A DNA stretch of 64,000 nt, from assembly GCA_902582765.1 (NCBI GenBank), contig CACHTK010000002.1, positions 1 through 64,000 on the forward strand, given 5' to 3'. Source of the DNA: an uncultured Pelagibacteraceae bacterium (GTDB lineage: Bacteria > Pseudomonadota > Alphaproteobacteria > Pelagibacterales > Pelagibacteraceae). Below the pieces are notes generated by a model. It was not told where the DNA came from. It did no database searches and worked only from the letters and a program-made list of their open reading frames with translations. Every line of letters begins with the position of its first letter. Position 1 is the first letter of the stretch. The translations under genes were made by a program, and so were the position numbers. Shown one piece after another: positions 54,441 through 64,000 of the stretch.

Positions 54441-55751
54441 TTAATTATCGAACTTGATGGGCCTACCTGATGCTTCTCCTAGGATTTTCCCATCTTTCAT
54501 TTTAATCTCTCCATTTATGATTGTATAAACTGGAGTTCCCTTAAACTTATATCCATCAAAAGGTGACCATCCACACTTACTCTCTATTTTTTCATTTTTG
54601 ATTTCGATAATTTTGTTCATATCCACAATTGTAAAGTCTGCATCATAGTTTTCCTTTATATGTCCCTTACCTATAATACCAAAAATTTTTGCAGGATTTT
54701 CACAGACGAGATTCATAAGCTGAATTAAAGTCAGTTTTCCATCATTTACATGGTTAAGCATCACAGGTAATAAGGTCTGAACCCCAGGCATTCCTGAAGG
54801 GGTATCTGGATATTCTTTGTCTTTATTTATCTTTAGATGAGGAGCGTGATCCGAACCAATAGTATCATTATAATTGTTTCTTACCGCATACCACAGCCTG
54901 TCATAATGACTTTTTTCTCTAATAGGTGGGTTCATCTGAGCATAGGTACCTAGTTTGTTATAACAATCTGGTGCAAACATAGTTAAATGCTGTGGAGTTA
55001 TTTCGAAAGTTATGTCTCCTTTATTCTGAGACAAGAAATCAATCTCTTGTTTTGTAGTGATATGCAAAATGTGAGCTTTTTTACCTAATCTTTTTGCAAT
55101 TTTTACAATCTTTCTAGTAGATGAAATCGCACATTCTTCATCTCTCCATATTGGATGTGAGTGAACATTGCCTTTTTCTCTTAATTTTTTTCTAAGATTT
55201 AAAATATCTTCATCTTCTGAATGAACTGCAACAATTTTAGATGTGCTTTCAAATACTTTTTCGATATCTTCTTCTTTATGAACTAGCAAAGTTCCTGTGG
55301 ATGAACCTGCAAATAATTTAACTCCACAACATCCATCTAAACCTTTAAGGTCAGCTAATTCGCTTTGATTAGTTGGAGTTGCTCCAAAATAAAATGCATG
55401 ATTACAATACATTCTATTTTTTGCTAAATCTATTTTTCTTTGAAATTCTGCTTTGTTTGTAGTTGCAGGATTAGTATTTGGCATTTCAAATACTGAGGTT
55501 ATACCTCCGACAATTGCTGCTCTACTTCCGGAAGCTAAATCCTCAGTGTCTGTTGAGCCTGGTTCTCTAAAATGCGTCTGAGTGTCAATACAACCGGGAA
55601 GAACAGTAAGTCCAGTTGCATCAATTGATTGACTTGAATCTTCATCTAACTTACCAATTTTTACAATTTTGCTATTTTGGATGCCTATATCAACATCTTT
55701 GAGATCTTTATCAATATAACACTTTCCATTTTTGATTATTAGGTCTAACAT
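54441..55751 (-). CDS. pyrC: Dihydroorotase (class I, QxH variant)
   Basis: Cyclises carbamoyl-aspartate to dihydroorotate in pyrimidine synthesis. The 436-residue amidohydrolase shows the metal motif as TQTHFREPGSTDTEDL, with the usual first His of HxH replaced by Gln; the rest of the site appears: AVHSEDED, HILHIT, and Asp in TIGSDHAPHLKIN, with Lys in GVKLFAGSS as a possible carbamylated ligand. Substitution of the first His is known to me from some alphaproteobacterial dihydroorotases, so activity is likely but is worth testing. Its stop lies just past the convergent prpE stop. Confidence 0.88.
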   Translation of the reverse strand: MLDLIIKNGKCYIDKDLKDVDIGIQNSKIVKIGKLDEDSSQSIDATGLTVLPGCIDTQTHFREPGSTDTEDLASGSRAAIVGGITSVFEMPNTNPATTNKAEFQRKIDLAKNRMYCNHAFYFGATPTNQSELADLKGLDGCCGVKLFAGSSTGTLLVHKEEDIEKVFESTSKIVAVHSEDEDILNLRKKLREKGNVHSHPIWRDEECAISSTRKIVKIAKRLGKKAHILHITTKQEIDFLSQNKGDITFEITPQHLTMFAPDCYNKLGTYAQMNPPIREKSHYDRLWYAVRNNYNDTIGSDHAPHLKINKDKEYPDTPSGMPGVQTLLPVMLNHVNDGKLTLIQLMNLVCENPAKIFGIIGKGHIKENYDADFTIVDMNKIIEIKNEKIESKCGWSPFDGYKFKGTPVYTIINGEIKMKDGKILGEASGRPIKFDN

Positions 55752-55791
55752 TTAAAAAAACTACTTATATCATTCGTTATAGTATTACAAT

Positions 55792-56673
55792 ATGAATAGA
55801 AATAATATTTACATCCTAGAGGATAGGGGTCTTATTTATATTAATGGAGATGATGCTAAAGAATTTCTACAAAACATAATTACAAACAACATTGAAAATG
55901 TGTCAGATGATAGAAGTTGTTTCTCAGCTCTCTTAACCCCACAAGGCAAATATCTTTACGATTTTATAATTATTAAACATAAATCAGGCTATTTTTTAGA
56001 TTGTGAAAAGAAAATTATTGAGAATTTATATAAACAGTTAAGTTTATATAAGCTTAGATCTAAAGTAGAAATTTTAAATCTAAGTAATGAATTTGTTGTT
56101 GCAAATTTAACAAAGGAAAAATTTCTAGAATTAGAAAATTCTAAAGATGAGATGGGCTTTACTATAAAATTTAGAGAAGATCCTATTCTTTTAGATCCAA
56201 GATCTGATAAATTAGGAGCTAGATTGGTGATTAATTTAGAAAAATTGTATCTTTCAATAAAAAAATTAGGATTAAAAGTTTCTGATGCAAATGAATATTA
56301 TAATTACAGTCATGAATTAGGAATTGCTCAAATTGATACGAATAATCTGCAAGATAAAATATTTGGAATTGAATGTAATTTTGAAGAACTAAATGGAATT
56401 GACTTTAGAAAAGGATGTTATGTAGGGCAAGAAAATACAGCTAGAATAAAACTTAAAGATAAACTTAATAAAAGACTATTTGCAATTAAAGTTTTAGATG
56501 GAGAGATCAATAGTGACGAAATTACCTCTGAAAATAAAAATTTAGGAAAGTTATTGATCAATAATAAAAATCCATTTGCTTTAATGAAACTTGAAGATAA
56601 AAGCTTTAATTTTGATAAAGATCTTAAGTGTGGTGATGCAATAATAAAGGTGTTAAAACCAAGTTGGATATAA
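55792..56673 (+). CDS. ygfZ: YgfZ / GcvT-like Fe-S maintenance protein
   Basis: A 293-residue folate-dependent protein of the YgfZ family, which helps keep certain Fe-S enzymes active, acting in the cytoplasm. The signature KGCYVGQENTAR is at about residues 212-223, and the N-terminus (RGLIYINGDDAKEFLQNIITNNI) is the conserved GcvT-like start. Divergent from pyrC across 40 bases. Confidence 0.9.
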   Translation: MNRNNIYILEDRGLIYINGDDAKEFLQNIITNNIENVSDDRSCFSALLTPQGKYLYDFIIIKHKSGYFLDCEKKIIENLYKQLSLYKLRSKVEILNLSNEFVVANLTKEKFLELENSKDEMGFTIKFREDPILLDPRSDKLGARLVINLEKLYLSIKKLGLKVSDANEYYNYSHELGIAQIDTNNLQDKIFGIECNFEELNGIDFRKGCYVGQENTARIKLKDKLNKRLFAIKVLDGEINSDEITSENKNLGKLLINNKNPFALMKLEDKSFNFDKDLKCGDAIIKVLKPSWI

Positions 56674-56674
56674 A

Positions 56675-57046
56675 TTATTTAATAAATTTTGATAAATTTG
56701 GTTTGAAATAGTCTGGTCCTTTCATAACTTTTCCAAATTCATTATATATCGGTTTTCCATCTTTTCCCAATTTACTCATATTAGATATTTGAACTTCTTC
56801 AAAACATTTATCTAAATTAATACCAAAAGCATGACCTGCACCATAAGTAACATACAAAATATCTGTTAATGCATCTGCAACTTCAGTCAAATTTTTTTCT
56901 AATATTGCCTTTTTAAGTTCCTCTAACTCTTCATTAATCAATGAAATTCTTAATGAATTAATTTTATCTGTGCTTAAACTTGATGTATCTTTTACATCTT
57001 GATTAAAAGTTTTCATAAACACACCAACTTTTTCAAAATTTGTCAT
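56675..57046 (-). CDS. MazG-like nucleotide pyrophosphohydrolase
   Basis: A 123-residue all-alpha MazG/PRA-PH-like NTP pyrophosphohydrolase. The metal-binding acid motifs are ELEELKKAI and EVADALTDILYVTYG (helix 3), the EExxE...ExxD pattern of the superfamily. The C-terminal KMxKGPDYFKPN-like segment is typical of a small phage- and bacteria-wide group. It may clear modified or excess nucleotides. Convergent with ygfZ. Confidence 0.85.
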   Translation of the reverse strand: MTNFEKVGVFMKTFNQDVKDTSSLSTDKINSLRISLINEELEELKKAILEKNLTEVADALTDILYVTYGAGHAFGINLDKCFEEVQISNMSKLGKDGKPIYNEFGKVMKGPDYFKPNLSKFIK

Positions 57047-57113
57047 CTTACTCCTATATGATTTTATTATTATTTAATGTATAAGTTTATAAATATACTC
57101 TCAAAACTAAAAT

Positions 57114-58502
57114 ATGAAATTCAGAAAAGAATATGACAGCATTGGTTCTATAAATGTACCTGTGGATAAGTATTGGGGTGCATCCACACAAAGATCAAAA
57201 AAATACTTTGATATAGGAGATGTATTAGTCAGACCAAAGTTAATAAAAGCCATAGCTATTATAAAAAAAGCAGCTGCCATTACAAATTATAAAAATAAGG
57301 ATATTAGTTCAAAAGTTTATAAATCAATTGAACGTGCTTCTAATGAAGTTATTTTAGGTAAATTAGATAATCATTTCCCACTTAAAGTTTGGCAAACTGG
57401 TTCAGGCACACAAACAAATATGAACGTAAATGAAGTTATTTCTAATAGAGCAATTGAAATACTAAAAGGTAAAAAGGGTACAAAAAAACCTGTGCACCCT
57501 AATGATCACGTTAATAAATCACAGTCAACGAATGATGTATTTCCCACAGCAATGCATATTGCAATAGCAATGGAAACTAGAGAAAAACTATTACCAAGCT
57601 TAGTATTATTAAATAAAGAATTAAAAAAAAAGGTAAGTGAATTTAATAAAATAGTCAAAATAGGTAGAACACACCTTCAGGATGCTACCCCTTTATCATT
57701 GGGTCAAGAATTTTCCGGCTACCAATCTCAACTAGAAGAATGCATTAAAAGAATAAAAGTTTCACTGAATGAAATTTATTATTTAGCACAAGGTGGGACC
57801 GCTGTTGGAACTGGCATAAATACCAAAAAAAATTTTGATAAGAAAATAGTAAACGAAATTAAAAAAATCACCAAGTTACCTTTTAAGCCAGCTAAAAATA
57901 AGTTTGCTGCACTTGCTGCTCATGATGCAATAGTACATTATTCAGGTACATTAAATACAACTGCGGTATGTTTAATGAAAATAGCAAATGATATTAGGTT
58001 TTTAGGATCAGGACCAAGAGCTGGATATGGAGAGTTGATATTGCCGGAGAATGAACCTGGATCATCAATTATGCCTGGTAAAGTAAATCCAACTCAGTGC
58101 GAAGCTGTAACAATGGTTTGTGTAAAAATAATTGGAAATCATAACGGTATTACTATGGCTGGATCACATGGTCATTTTGAACTTAATGTTTTTAAACCTT
58201 TAATAATTCATAATGTACTTCAATCAATCCAAATTCTCTCGGATAGCACAAAAAGTTTTGCAAAGTATTGTATCTCTGGACTAAAAGCTGACAAAATCAG
58301 AATTAAACAATTATTAGATAACTCTTTAATGCTGGTCACTGCCTTATCTCCAAAGATTGGCTACGATAATGCAGCAAAGATTGCTAAAAATGCATTAAAA
58401 AATAAAACTACTCTTAAAGCTGAAACACTGAAATCAGGGTTAATAAATGAGAGAGAATACAATAAAATTGTCGATCCTAATAAAATGATAAAACCAGACT
58501 AA
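57114..58502 (+). CDS. fumC: Fumarate hydratase class II
   Basis: Adds water to fumarate to give malate in the TCA cycle. The 462-residue protein carries the superfamily signature [16 protein letters not shown] (about residues 318-333), [40 protein letters not shown] and TGLNT-like [10 protein letters not shown]. It is the Fe-independent, heat-stable type. It overlaps the convergent AsmA-like gene by four bases. Confidence 0.96.
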   Translation: MKFRKEYDSIGSINVPVDKYWGASTQRSKKYFDIGDVLVRPKLIKAIAIIKKAAAITNYKNKDISSKVYKSIERASNEVILGKLDNHFPLKVWQTGSGTQTNMNVNEVISNRAIEILKGKKGTKKPVHPNDHVNKSQSTNDVFPTAMHIAIAMETREKLLPSLVLLNKELKKKVSEFNKIVKIGRTHLQDATPLSLGQEFSGYQSQLEECIKRIKVSLNEIYYLAQGGTAVGTGINTKKNFDKKIVNEIKKITKLPFKPAKNKFAALAAHDAIVHYSGTLNTTAVCLMKIANDIRFLGSGPRAGYGELILPENEPGSSIMPGKVNPTQCEAVTMVCVKIIGNHNGITMAGSHGHFELNVFKPLIIHNVLQSIQILSDSTKSFAKYCISGLKADKIRIKQLLDNSLMLVTALSPKIGYDNAAKIAKNALKNKTTLKAETLKSGLINEREYNKIVDPNKMIKPD

Positions 58503-59872
58503 CTATTTATAATATTTTTAACTAAAGATTTAAGCTCTTGAGAATTTCTAATGTTATATCTAGTCTTATCACTTTTTTTATCTTTATATGCTGTTTGATT
58601 AATTTTTATATCAAATATTGATATTATTCCGGTATTTATATTTTTCTCAATTTTAAAATACATCACATTTATATCCTTCACTTTATCTAATTTTACTTGG
58701 AATTTTTTGGCAAACTCTTTTTTATTTTTTATTACAAAAGAATTTGATGAATGAAATATTATGTCACCAGTTTCTTCTTTATATTTTATTTCAGTTTCAA
58801 TTTGGCCAATTTCTCCAATATTGAGTAAAACTTCAATTAAATTTGTAGTTTTTTGACTTATATTTAAACTTATTTTACCGCTTCTGATAAGTTCGTGCTC
58901 AATATTAGTTAATTGGAATTTGATATCTCCATTTAGATTACCTAATAAATCAGGCCTTAAATTCAAAATAGAAAATATTAATTCATCTACCAAAAAATTT
59001 AGATTTTGTTTATTCAAAATAATATTCGAATTGAGATAGAAAGGTGATAACTCAATTTTTGTATCAATTTTAATATCATTATTATTTTGTGGGGATTTTA
59101 AAGAAATAATATTATTTTTAAGTTGGTATCCTATTTCAATATTCTGATTTAAGAAATTAAGTGAAGTTGCACCTTCAAAACTAGAATTATTTTCATAATT
59201 TAATTCATTTTTTATCGAAATATTTGGTTCATTAAAATCTATTTCTATTTGTGAATTCATTTGAGAATTATATTTTTTTTTCCAAAGTGAATTAAAGTTT
59301 AAATCAAACAAATTACCCTTGATATTTAATTTTTTGAAATCATCTTTTAGAGATGTAGTAAAATTAATTTTTTCTATCGGGGATATAATCAAAGTCTCAT
59401 CATTTTCATCTATTATAAATACTTTACTTTTTTTAATATAAATTGGCTTACTTTCACTATTATGAAAATATTTTCTTAAAATATTATATTCTTTTTTTTT
59501 TATTAAAAAATTTGTATTTATTATTTCAAATTTTTCAAAATTAATTTTAGATTTTGGATATAAACTATTGGAGTTCAAAAAAACTTTTAATTTTTTTATG
59601 TCAAATGAAATACTTTCATTATTATTTTCATCTATTGATAATGAAGAATCACTAATTAATAAATGAGGCTTTGGAAGTAATTGATACTTTATGTCACCAT
59701 TTATATTTAAGTTAATATTAAAATCTGAAAAAAACTTACTTTCAATGATGTTTTCTACACTTTTATAATTAAATAAAACTGGTATTGATAAATAAATGCC
59801 AAATAAAAAACACAATGTAATTAGAAAAAAAACGAACTTAGCAAATGTTGTTACTTTAAATTTTTTTATCAT
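58499..59872 (-). CDS. AsmA-like membrane-anchored protein
   Basis: A 457-residue protein with one N-terminal transmembrane helix ([22 protein letters not shown]) and a long beta-rich body of repeated IDFN-like strands. The pattern [22 protein letters not shown] is the typical AsmA start (PF05170). Such proteins are anchored in the inner membrane with a periplasmic domain and are linked to phospholipid transport and outer-membrane biogenesis. It is shorter than E. coli AsmA. Alternative: a general beta-rich envelope protein. Confidence 0.72.
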   Translation of the reverse strand: MIKKFKVTTFAKFVFFLITLCFLFGIYLSIPVLFNYKSVENIIESKFFSDFNINLNINGDIKYQLLPKPHLLISDSSLSIDENNNESISFDIKKLKVFLNSNSLYPKSKINFEKFEIINTNFLIKKKEYNILRKYFHNSESKPIYIKKSKVFIIDENDETLIISPIEKINFTTSLKDDFKKLNIKGNLFDLNFNSLWKKKYNSQMNSQIEIDFNEPNISIKNELNYENNSSFEGATSLNFLNQNIEIGYQLKNNIISLKSPQNNNDIKIDTKIELSPFYLNSNIILNKQNLNFLVDELIFSILNLRPDLLGNLNGDIKFQLTNIEHELIRSGKISLNISQKTTNLIEVLLNIGEIGQIETEIKYKEETGDIIFHSSNSFVIKNKKEFAKKFQVKLDKVKDINVMYFKIEKNINTGIISIFDIKINQTAYKDKKSDKTRYNIRNSQELKSLVKNIINS

Positions 59873-59908
59873 TAATCCAATATCGCTTAAAATGAAAAAA
59901 AATAAACG

Positions 59909-61936
59909 ATGAATTTGGATTATTTAAGAAATCTTAATGAAAGACAGGAGGAAGCGGTTCTGCATTTAAACGGACCTCTTTTAATTGTAGCGGGAGCAGG
60001 CTCAGGAAAAACCAGAGTTCTTACAGCTAGAATTGCCCATATTGTTAAACAACATAAGGCATTTCCCAATCAGGTCCTAGCAGTAACATTTACAAACAAA
60101 GCTGCAAAAGAAATGCAATTAAGAGTTTCTAAATTCTTAAGAAAGGAAGCCACTAGTCTTCCATGGTTAGGGACTTTTCATTCAATTAGCTCAAAAATAT
60201 TAAGAAAACACGCAGAAGCAGCTGGATTAAAATCTAATTTTTCTATTATTGATCAAGATGACCAGGTAAGATTAATAAAAAACATTTGTAAATCTGAAAA
60301 TATAGATACAAAAAAAATATCCCCAAAATATATTTTAGCAGTCATTGATAAATGGAAGAACAAAGGGTTTTACCCTGAAGAAGTTATACTCAAACGTAAA
60401 GACATATTAGAAAAAAACTTTCTTGGAATTTATAAGATTTATCAACAAAAATTAATAGATTTAAATGCTGCTGATTTCAATGACTTAATACTTCATACTG
60501 TTAAAATTTTTGAAAAACATAGTGATATATCAAAAATGTATTCAAAAAAGTTTAAATATATTTTAGTTGATGAATATCAGGATACAAACTTTATTCAAAG
60601 CGAATGGCTTAAATATCTAGCAGAACATAATCAAAATATTTGCTGTGTGGGAGATGATGATCAGTCAATATATAGTTGGAGGGGAGCAGAAATCAAAAAT
60701 TTTCTTCAATTTGAAAATGTTTACGAAAATACAAAAATAGTTAGATTAGAAAAAAATTATAGATCCACTCAAAATATTTTAAATGTAGCATCAAATATTA
60801 TTGAAAATAATCAAAATAGAGTTGGAAAAAAACTTTTTACAGATCAAGAAGACGGTGAACTTGTGACTTTAAACTGTTTTAGAAACGTAAAAGATGAAGC
60901 AACTGAAATTGGTTCTAATATTGAAGATTTTAAAAATAAATTTTCATTAAATGAAGTTGCAATTCTAGTAAGAGCTATTTTTCAAACTAGAGAATTTGAA
61001 GAAAGGTTTTTAAAAATTGGTATTCCATATAGAATTATTGGAGGTATTAAATTTTATGAAAGAGCTGAAGTAAAGGATTGTGTTGCATACTTAAAAACAG
61101 TTTTTCAACCTCAGGATGACTTAGCTTTTGAGAGAATTTTAAATGTTCCAAAAAGATCTATTGGGGATACTACTGTAAAGGCTATAAATAATTTTGCAAG
61201 ATTAAATAAATGCTCATTAGAAGTTGCCTCAAGACATTTAATTGAACAAAATAAAATTAAACCCAAAACAAAATTAGGTTTAAATTCTCTCCTAAATCTT
61301 TTAGCTAAATGGAGAAATGATTTAAGGAATAAAATAAATCACAATAAGCTATTGCAAACAATTCTTGATGAGTCCGGATATAGTGAAATGCTAAAAAATA
61401 AGAAAGATTTAGAAAATGAAAATAGATTAGAAAATATAAAAGAATTATTAAATGCAATGAAAGAATTTGATAATTTAGAGAGTTTTTTAGAACATGTTGC
61501 TCTTGCGACCTCCTTAGACCAAGATTGGCAGAGTGAAAAAGTCAATTTGATGACAATACACGCATCTAAGGGGTTGGAATTTGATGTCGTATTCTTACCT
61601 GGTTGGGAAGAAGGTTTATTTCCACATCAAAAAAGTATTGAGGAAAAAGGTGAAAGTGGTTTAGAAGAGGAGAGAAGATTGGCTTATGTTGCGATTACTA
61701 GGGCAAAAAAACTTGCTAAAATATCATTTTCTATGAATAGATTTTATCAAGGAGACTGGATAGACAGTATGGCTTCAAGGTTTGTAGATGAGCTACCAGA
61801 TGAATATATTAAAAAGAATAATAATTTTGTAGATGAAAAAGAAGAGGATTTTGAATTTAACCAAGATATAGATTTCGATAGCGATAGTGAAATTAGGAGT
61901 CCTGGTTGGATACGATATCAAAAAAAGTTAAAATGA
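59909..61936 (+). CDS. uvrD: ATP-dependent DNA helicase UvrD/PcrA type
   Basis: A 675-residue superfamily I helicase for excision repair. Seen: LNERQEEAVLHLNGPLLIVAGAGSGKTRVLTARIAH (motif Q and Walker A), LAVTFTNKAAKEM, GTFHSISSKILR, ILVDEYQDTN, GDDDQSIYSWRGAEIKN, LEKNYRSTQNIL, VNLMTIHASKGLEFDVVFLPGWEEG and LAYVAITRAKK. The C-terminal tail is acidic and disordered-looking. It lacks an SOS box in its short upstream region. Overlaps the pepP start region. Confidence 0.96.
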   Translation: MNLDYLRNLNERQEEAVLHLNGPLLIVAGAGSGKTRVLTARIAHIVKQHKAFPNQVLAVTFTNKAAKEMQLRVSKFLRKEATSLPWLGTFHSISSKILRKHAEAAGLKSNFSIIDQDDQVRLIKNICKSENIDTKKISPKYILAVIDKWKNKGFYPEEVILKRKDILEKNFLGIYKIYQQKLIDLNAADFNDLILHTVKIFEKHSDISKMYSKKFKYILVDEYQDTNFIQSEWLKYLAEHNQNICCVGDDDQSIYSWRGAEIKNFLQFENVYENTKIVRLEKNYRSTQNILNVASNIIENNQNRVGKKLFTDQEDGELVTLNCFRNVKDEATEIGSNIEDFKNKFSLNEVAILVRAIFQTREFEERFLKIGIPYRIIGGIKFYERAEVKDCVAYLKTVFQPQDDLAFERILNVPKRSIGDTTVKAINNFARLNKCSLEVASRHLIEQNKIKPKTKLGLNSLLNLLAKWRNDLRNKINHNKLLQTILDESGYSEMLKNKKDLENENRLENIKELLNAMKEFDNLESFLEHVALATSLDQDWQSEKVNLMTIHASKGLEFDVVFLPGWEEGLFPHQKSIEEKGESGLEEERRLAYVAITRAKKLAKISFSMNRFYQGDWIDSMASRFVDELPDEYIKKNNNFVDEKEEDFEFNQDIDFDSDSEIRSPGWIRYQKKLK

Positions 61937-63612
61937 GTGCTGAGATAAATAATATTATTTTTTCAAATAATTTAGATGGATATATTTTGCCAAAAAATGA
62001 TAATTATTTTACTGAATATTCTAAATTAAATAATCTAAAATCGATTACAAAATTCTCAGGTTCTGCAGGCTTTGCAATTTTTTTGAAAAATAAAAAATAT
62101 TTATTTGTTGATGGTAGATATACTATTCAAGCAGAAAAAGAGTCAGGTAAAAAATTTAAAATTTGTGAAATACCATATGTGTGGCCTAAAGATATTTTAA
62201 AGAAGCAAATTAAAATTGGATACGATCCTGATCTTTTTACTTGGTCAACTCTAAACAAATATTTTGGAGAAAATTACAACTTAGTTCCTTTAAATATTAA
62301 ATTTGAAAATAAAAATAAGACTCAAAGTAATTATCCATTTTTTAGCTTAGATTCTTTTGTAGCTGGTGAAACCGTAAATAGAAAAATTAATCGATTAATT
62401 CAAATTATGAGAAAAAAAAAAGTAGATTATACATTTGTTAGTTCAGGTGAAAATATTTGTTGGCTTCTAAACATCAGAGGTAGAGACCTTCCAAATTCTC
62501 CTGTTGCTAATTGTAAAATGATCATAACAAAAGATAGAAAAATCTATTTCTTTTCAAATCAAAACAAAATTAAAAAAATTAAATTAAGTCTCCAAAAATT
62601 AAAAATATATTTTTTTGAAGAAAATAAAATTTTTAATTGTTTGGTCAGATTAAAAAAAGGAAATTTTTGCATTGATGCAAAAACTTGTTCAATTTTTGAG
62701 GAAAACTTAATAAGCTATAAATTTAAGATAATCAACCGTGAAGACCCTATTTATAATTTAAAATCTTTAAAAAATAAAATTGAGATAAATAATATGGTTA
62801 ATGCACATATTGAAGATGGAGTTGCTTTAACAAAATTCTTATATTGGATTAAAAATATTAAAATAAATAACCTGACAGAAAAAAAAATTGAAAGAAAATT
62901 GGAAAATTTTAGAAAAAGTAGAAAAAACTATTTGTACCCAAGCTTTGATACAATTGCTGGATCTGGACCAAATGGAGCAATCATACATTATAGATCTGAT
63001 AAATTTTCAAACAGAAAGTTAAGGAAGAATGATTTATTATTGCTTGATTCTGGCGGTCAATATAAGTGGGGAACAACAGATGTAACAAGGACAGTATGTT
63101 TTTCTAACGTCCCAAATAAAGTTAAAGATATATTTACCAGGGTTTTAAAAGGCCATATTGCTGTTGCCTTAACAAATATAAATAAAGTGAGAAATGGCCA
63201 TAATATTGATAAGATTGCCAGAAAAAGCCTTAATTCAATTGGTCTTGATTATCGACATGGAACTGGTCATGGAGTTGGAGCATTTCTTAATGTTCATGAA
63301 GGACCACAAGGAATATCAAAAAATAATTACGTACATCTAAAAGAAGGAATGGTTTTAAGTAATGAACCTGGTTTTTATAAAAAAAATGAATTTGGAATAA
63401 GAATTGAAAATTTAGTTTTTATTAAAAAAATCAAATCTAAGCTTTTATTTGAGAATCTAACAATGGCACCTATAGATACTGACCTAATTAACTTCAAAAT
63501 GCTTAATAAAACAGAAAGGGATTATTTATTTAAATATCATTTTGATGTTTACAATAATATTTCACCATTTTTAAATAAGAATGAGAAAAAATGGTTAGCT
63601 AAGCTAATTTAA
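61933..63612 (+). CDS. pepP: Xaa-Pro aminopeptidase (M24 family)
   Basis: Removes N-terminal residues before proline. The C-terminal pita-bread domain holds the metal ligands: Asp in LLDSGGQYKWGTTDVTRT (two Asp), His in GHGVGAFLNVHEGP, Glu in SNEPGFYKK and Glu in FGIRIENLVF. Two N-terminal creatinase-like domains precede it. The frame opens at 61906, but the ATG at 61933 overlaps the uvrD stop as ATGA, and the conserved sequence begins there. Length 559 residues. Confidence 0.92.
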   Translation: MSAEINNIIFSNNLDGYILPKNDNYFTEYSKLNNLKSITKFSGSAGFAIFLKNKKYLFVDGRYTIQAEKESGKKFKICEIPYVWPKDILKKQIKIGYDPDLFTWSTLNKYFGENYNLVPLNIKFENKNKTQSNYPFFSLDSFVAGETVNRKINRLIQIMRKKKVDYTFVSSGENICWLLNIRGRDLPNSPVANCKMIITKDRKIYFFSNQNKIKKIKLSLQKLKIYFFEENKIFNCLVRLKKGNFCIDAKTCSIFEENLISYKFKIINREDPIYNLKSLKNKIEINNMVNAHIEDGVALTKFLYWIKNIKINNLTEKKIERKLENFRKSRKNYLYPSFDTIAGSGPNGAIIHYRSDKFSNRKLRKNDLLLLDSGGQYKWGTTDVTRTVCFSNVPNKVKDIFTRVLKGHIAVALTNINKVRNGHNIDKIARKSLNSIGLDYRHGTGHGVGAFLNVHEGPQGISKNNYVHLKEGMVLSNEPGFYKKNEFGIRIENLVFIKKIKSKLLFENLTMAPIDTDLINFKMLNKTERDYLFKYHFDVYNNISPFLNKNEKKWLAKLI

Positions 63613-64000
63613 TAAATTAAGCCACTCTTTTTGAGATAAAATTTTTATTCCTAATTCTTTAGCTTTTTGGACTTTTCGGATTGTTGGTTTTTCGCCAATA
63701 ATCAAATATTTCAATTTCTTGTTTACCGAGCTTACAACAGATCCTGAATTTTCTTCAATCAAAGATTTTGCTTCAGCTCTACTCATATTTGATAATTTTC
63801 CAGTGAACATAAATGTATTATTTAAAAGTTTGCCATCTTTATTTAATTTGAGATCAGAAATATTCAAAATGGAAGATAACTTTTCGATAATTTTATAATT
63901 TGACTTATTTTCAAAAAAAGTTTTCAAAGAATTTATTTGAGTTTCACCAATTCCATCTATATCTAAAAATTCATTCAATTTATCTTTAGTAACTAAAAAT
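63604..64000 (-). CDS. ligA: NAD-dependent DNA ligase, C-terminal part (runs off the window)
   Basis: The 3' end of a ligase gene whose frame is open to the right edge at 64000. The visible part has a helix-hairpin-helix end (FLDIDGIGETQINSLKTFF, with a preceding in-frame KDKLNE) and the BRCT domain (FMFTGKLSNMSRAEAKSLIEENSGSVVSSVNKKLKYLIIGE ... ILSQKEWLNLL), typical of LigA. The catalytic nucleotidyltransferase region lies outside the window. It is convergent with pepP and overlaps its stop by nine bases. The TTG at 63978 is an internal codon, not a start. Confidence 0.9.
   Translation of the reverse strand, partial: FLVTKDKLNEFLDIDGIGETQINSLKTFFENKSNYKIIEKLSSILNISDLKLNKDGKLLNNTFMFTGKLSNMSRAEAKSLIEENSGSVVSSVNKKLKYLIIGEKPTIRKVQKAKELGIKILSQKEWLNLLN

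Noticed and set aside
59873-59908. SOS box before uvrD
   Set aside because: No GAAC-N7-GAAC or close variant is seen in the 36-base gap; uvrD is not clearly SOS-controlled here.

Overview
The window is strongly AT-rich, very gene-dense DNA. No gap between genes reaches 300 bases, and many genes overlap by a few bases. It carries a proteorhodopsin gene followed by ferredoxin and ferredoxin reductase genes, an NAD-dependent formate dehydrogenase, a TRAP transporter, and alphaproteobacterial-type GAAC-N7-GAAC SOS boxes. Together these point to a streamlined marine alphaproteobacterium of the SAR11 / Pelagibacterales type. That assignment rests on gene content and style, not on a database search. 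No rRNA, tRNA, CRISPR array or insertion sequence was seen.

Layout. 1-8 kb: an HPP membrane protein, formate dehydrogenase, msrA (start codon buried in a long hairpin), two oxidoreductases, a DMT exporter, a PQQ-type sugar dehydrogenase and an SDR. 7.4-17.5 kb: a photolyase-related gene split by a frameshift in an A8 tract, followed by a DCC-family gene and a 42-residue DUF2256 gene; then a seven-gene minus-strand operon that joins 5-oxoprolinase subunits B and C to a lipid-modification set (FAD amine-oxidase-like protein, DUF1365, CFA-synthase-like methyltransferase, DUF3833 lipoprotein). pxpA diverges from it. 17.9-20.8 kb: a TRAP transporter with a terminator hairpin between dctP and dctQ.

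20.9-36.6 kb is mostly housekeeping: a TerC protein, panB, glyoxalase, guaA, a guaB without CBS domains, rlmE, a GT8-like transferase, pssA and psd, icd, alaS, recA, a TolC-like protein and a glycerate kinase. 36.3-39 kb holds two GFA-family genes and umuDC. The intergenic DNA between them carries DnaA-box-like and iteron-like sequence, then a sigma70-like promoter with an SOS box over its predicted start.

38.9-49.0 kb is the most unusual part. It is a run of ten minus-strand genes, nearly all overlapping or within about 10 bases of each other: a GT39-like membrane glycosyltransferase, a 41-residue membrane microprotein, a GT2 glycosyltransferase, DUF1800, a Tat-exported DUF1501 protein, three related exported jelly-roll proteins resembling polysaccharide lyases, a clan-A glycoside hydrolase and an AlgL-like lyase. 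It looks like one exported glycan-building, glycan-remodelling or glycan-degrading system, which is not a trait usually credited to SAR11-type cells.

49-64 kb: dksA; the proteorhodopsin, ferredoxin, ferredoxin reductase and GST set (blue-type spectral residue Gln); a propionyl-CoA synthetase; dihydroorotase with an altered metal motif; ygfZ, a MazG-like gene, fumC, an AsmA-like gene, uvrD, pepP, and the 3' end of ligA running off the window. As a whole the genes describe an aerobic, light-assisted heterotroph oxidising C1 compounds, organic acids and amino-acid derivatives.
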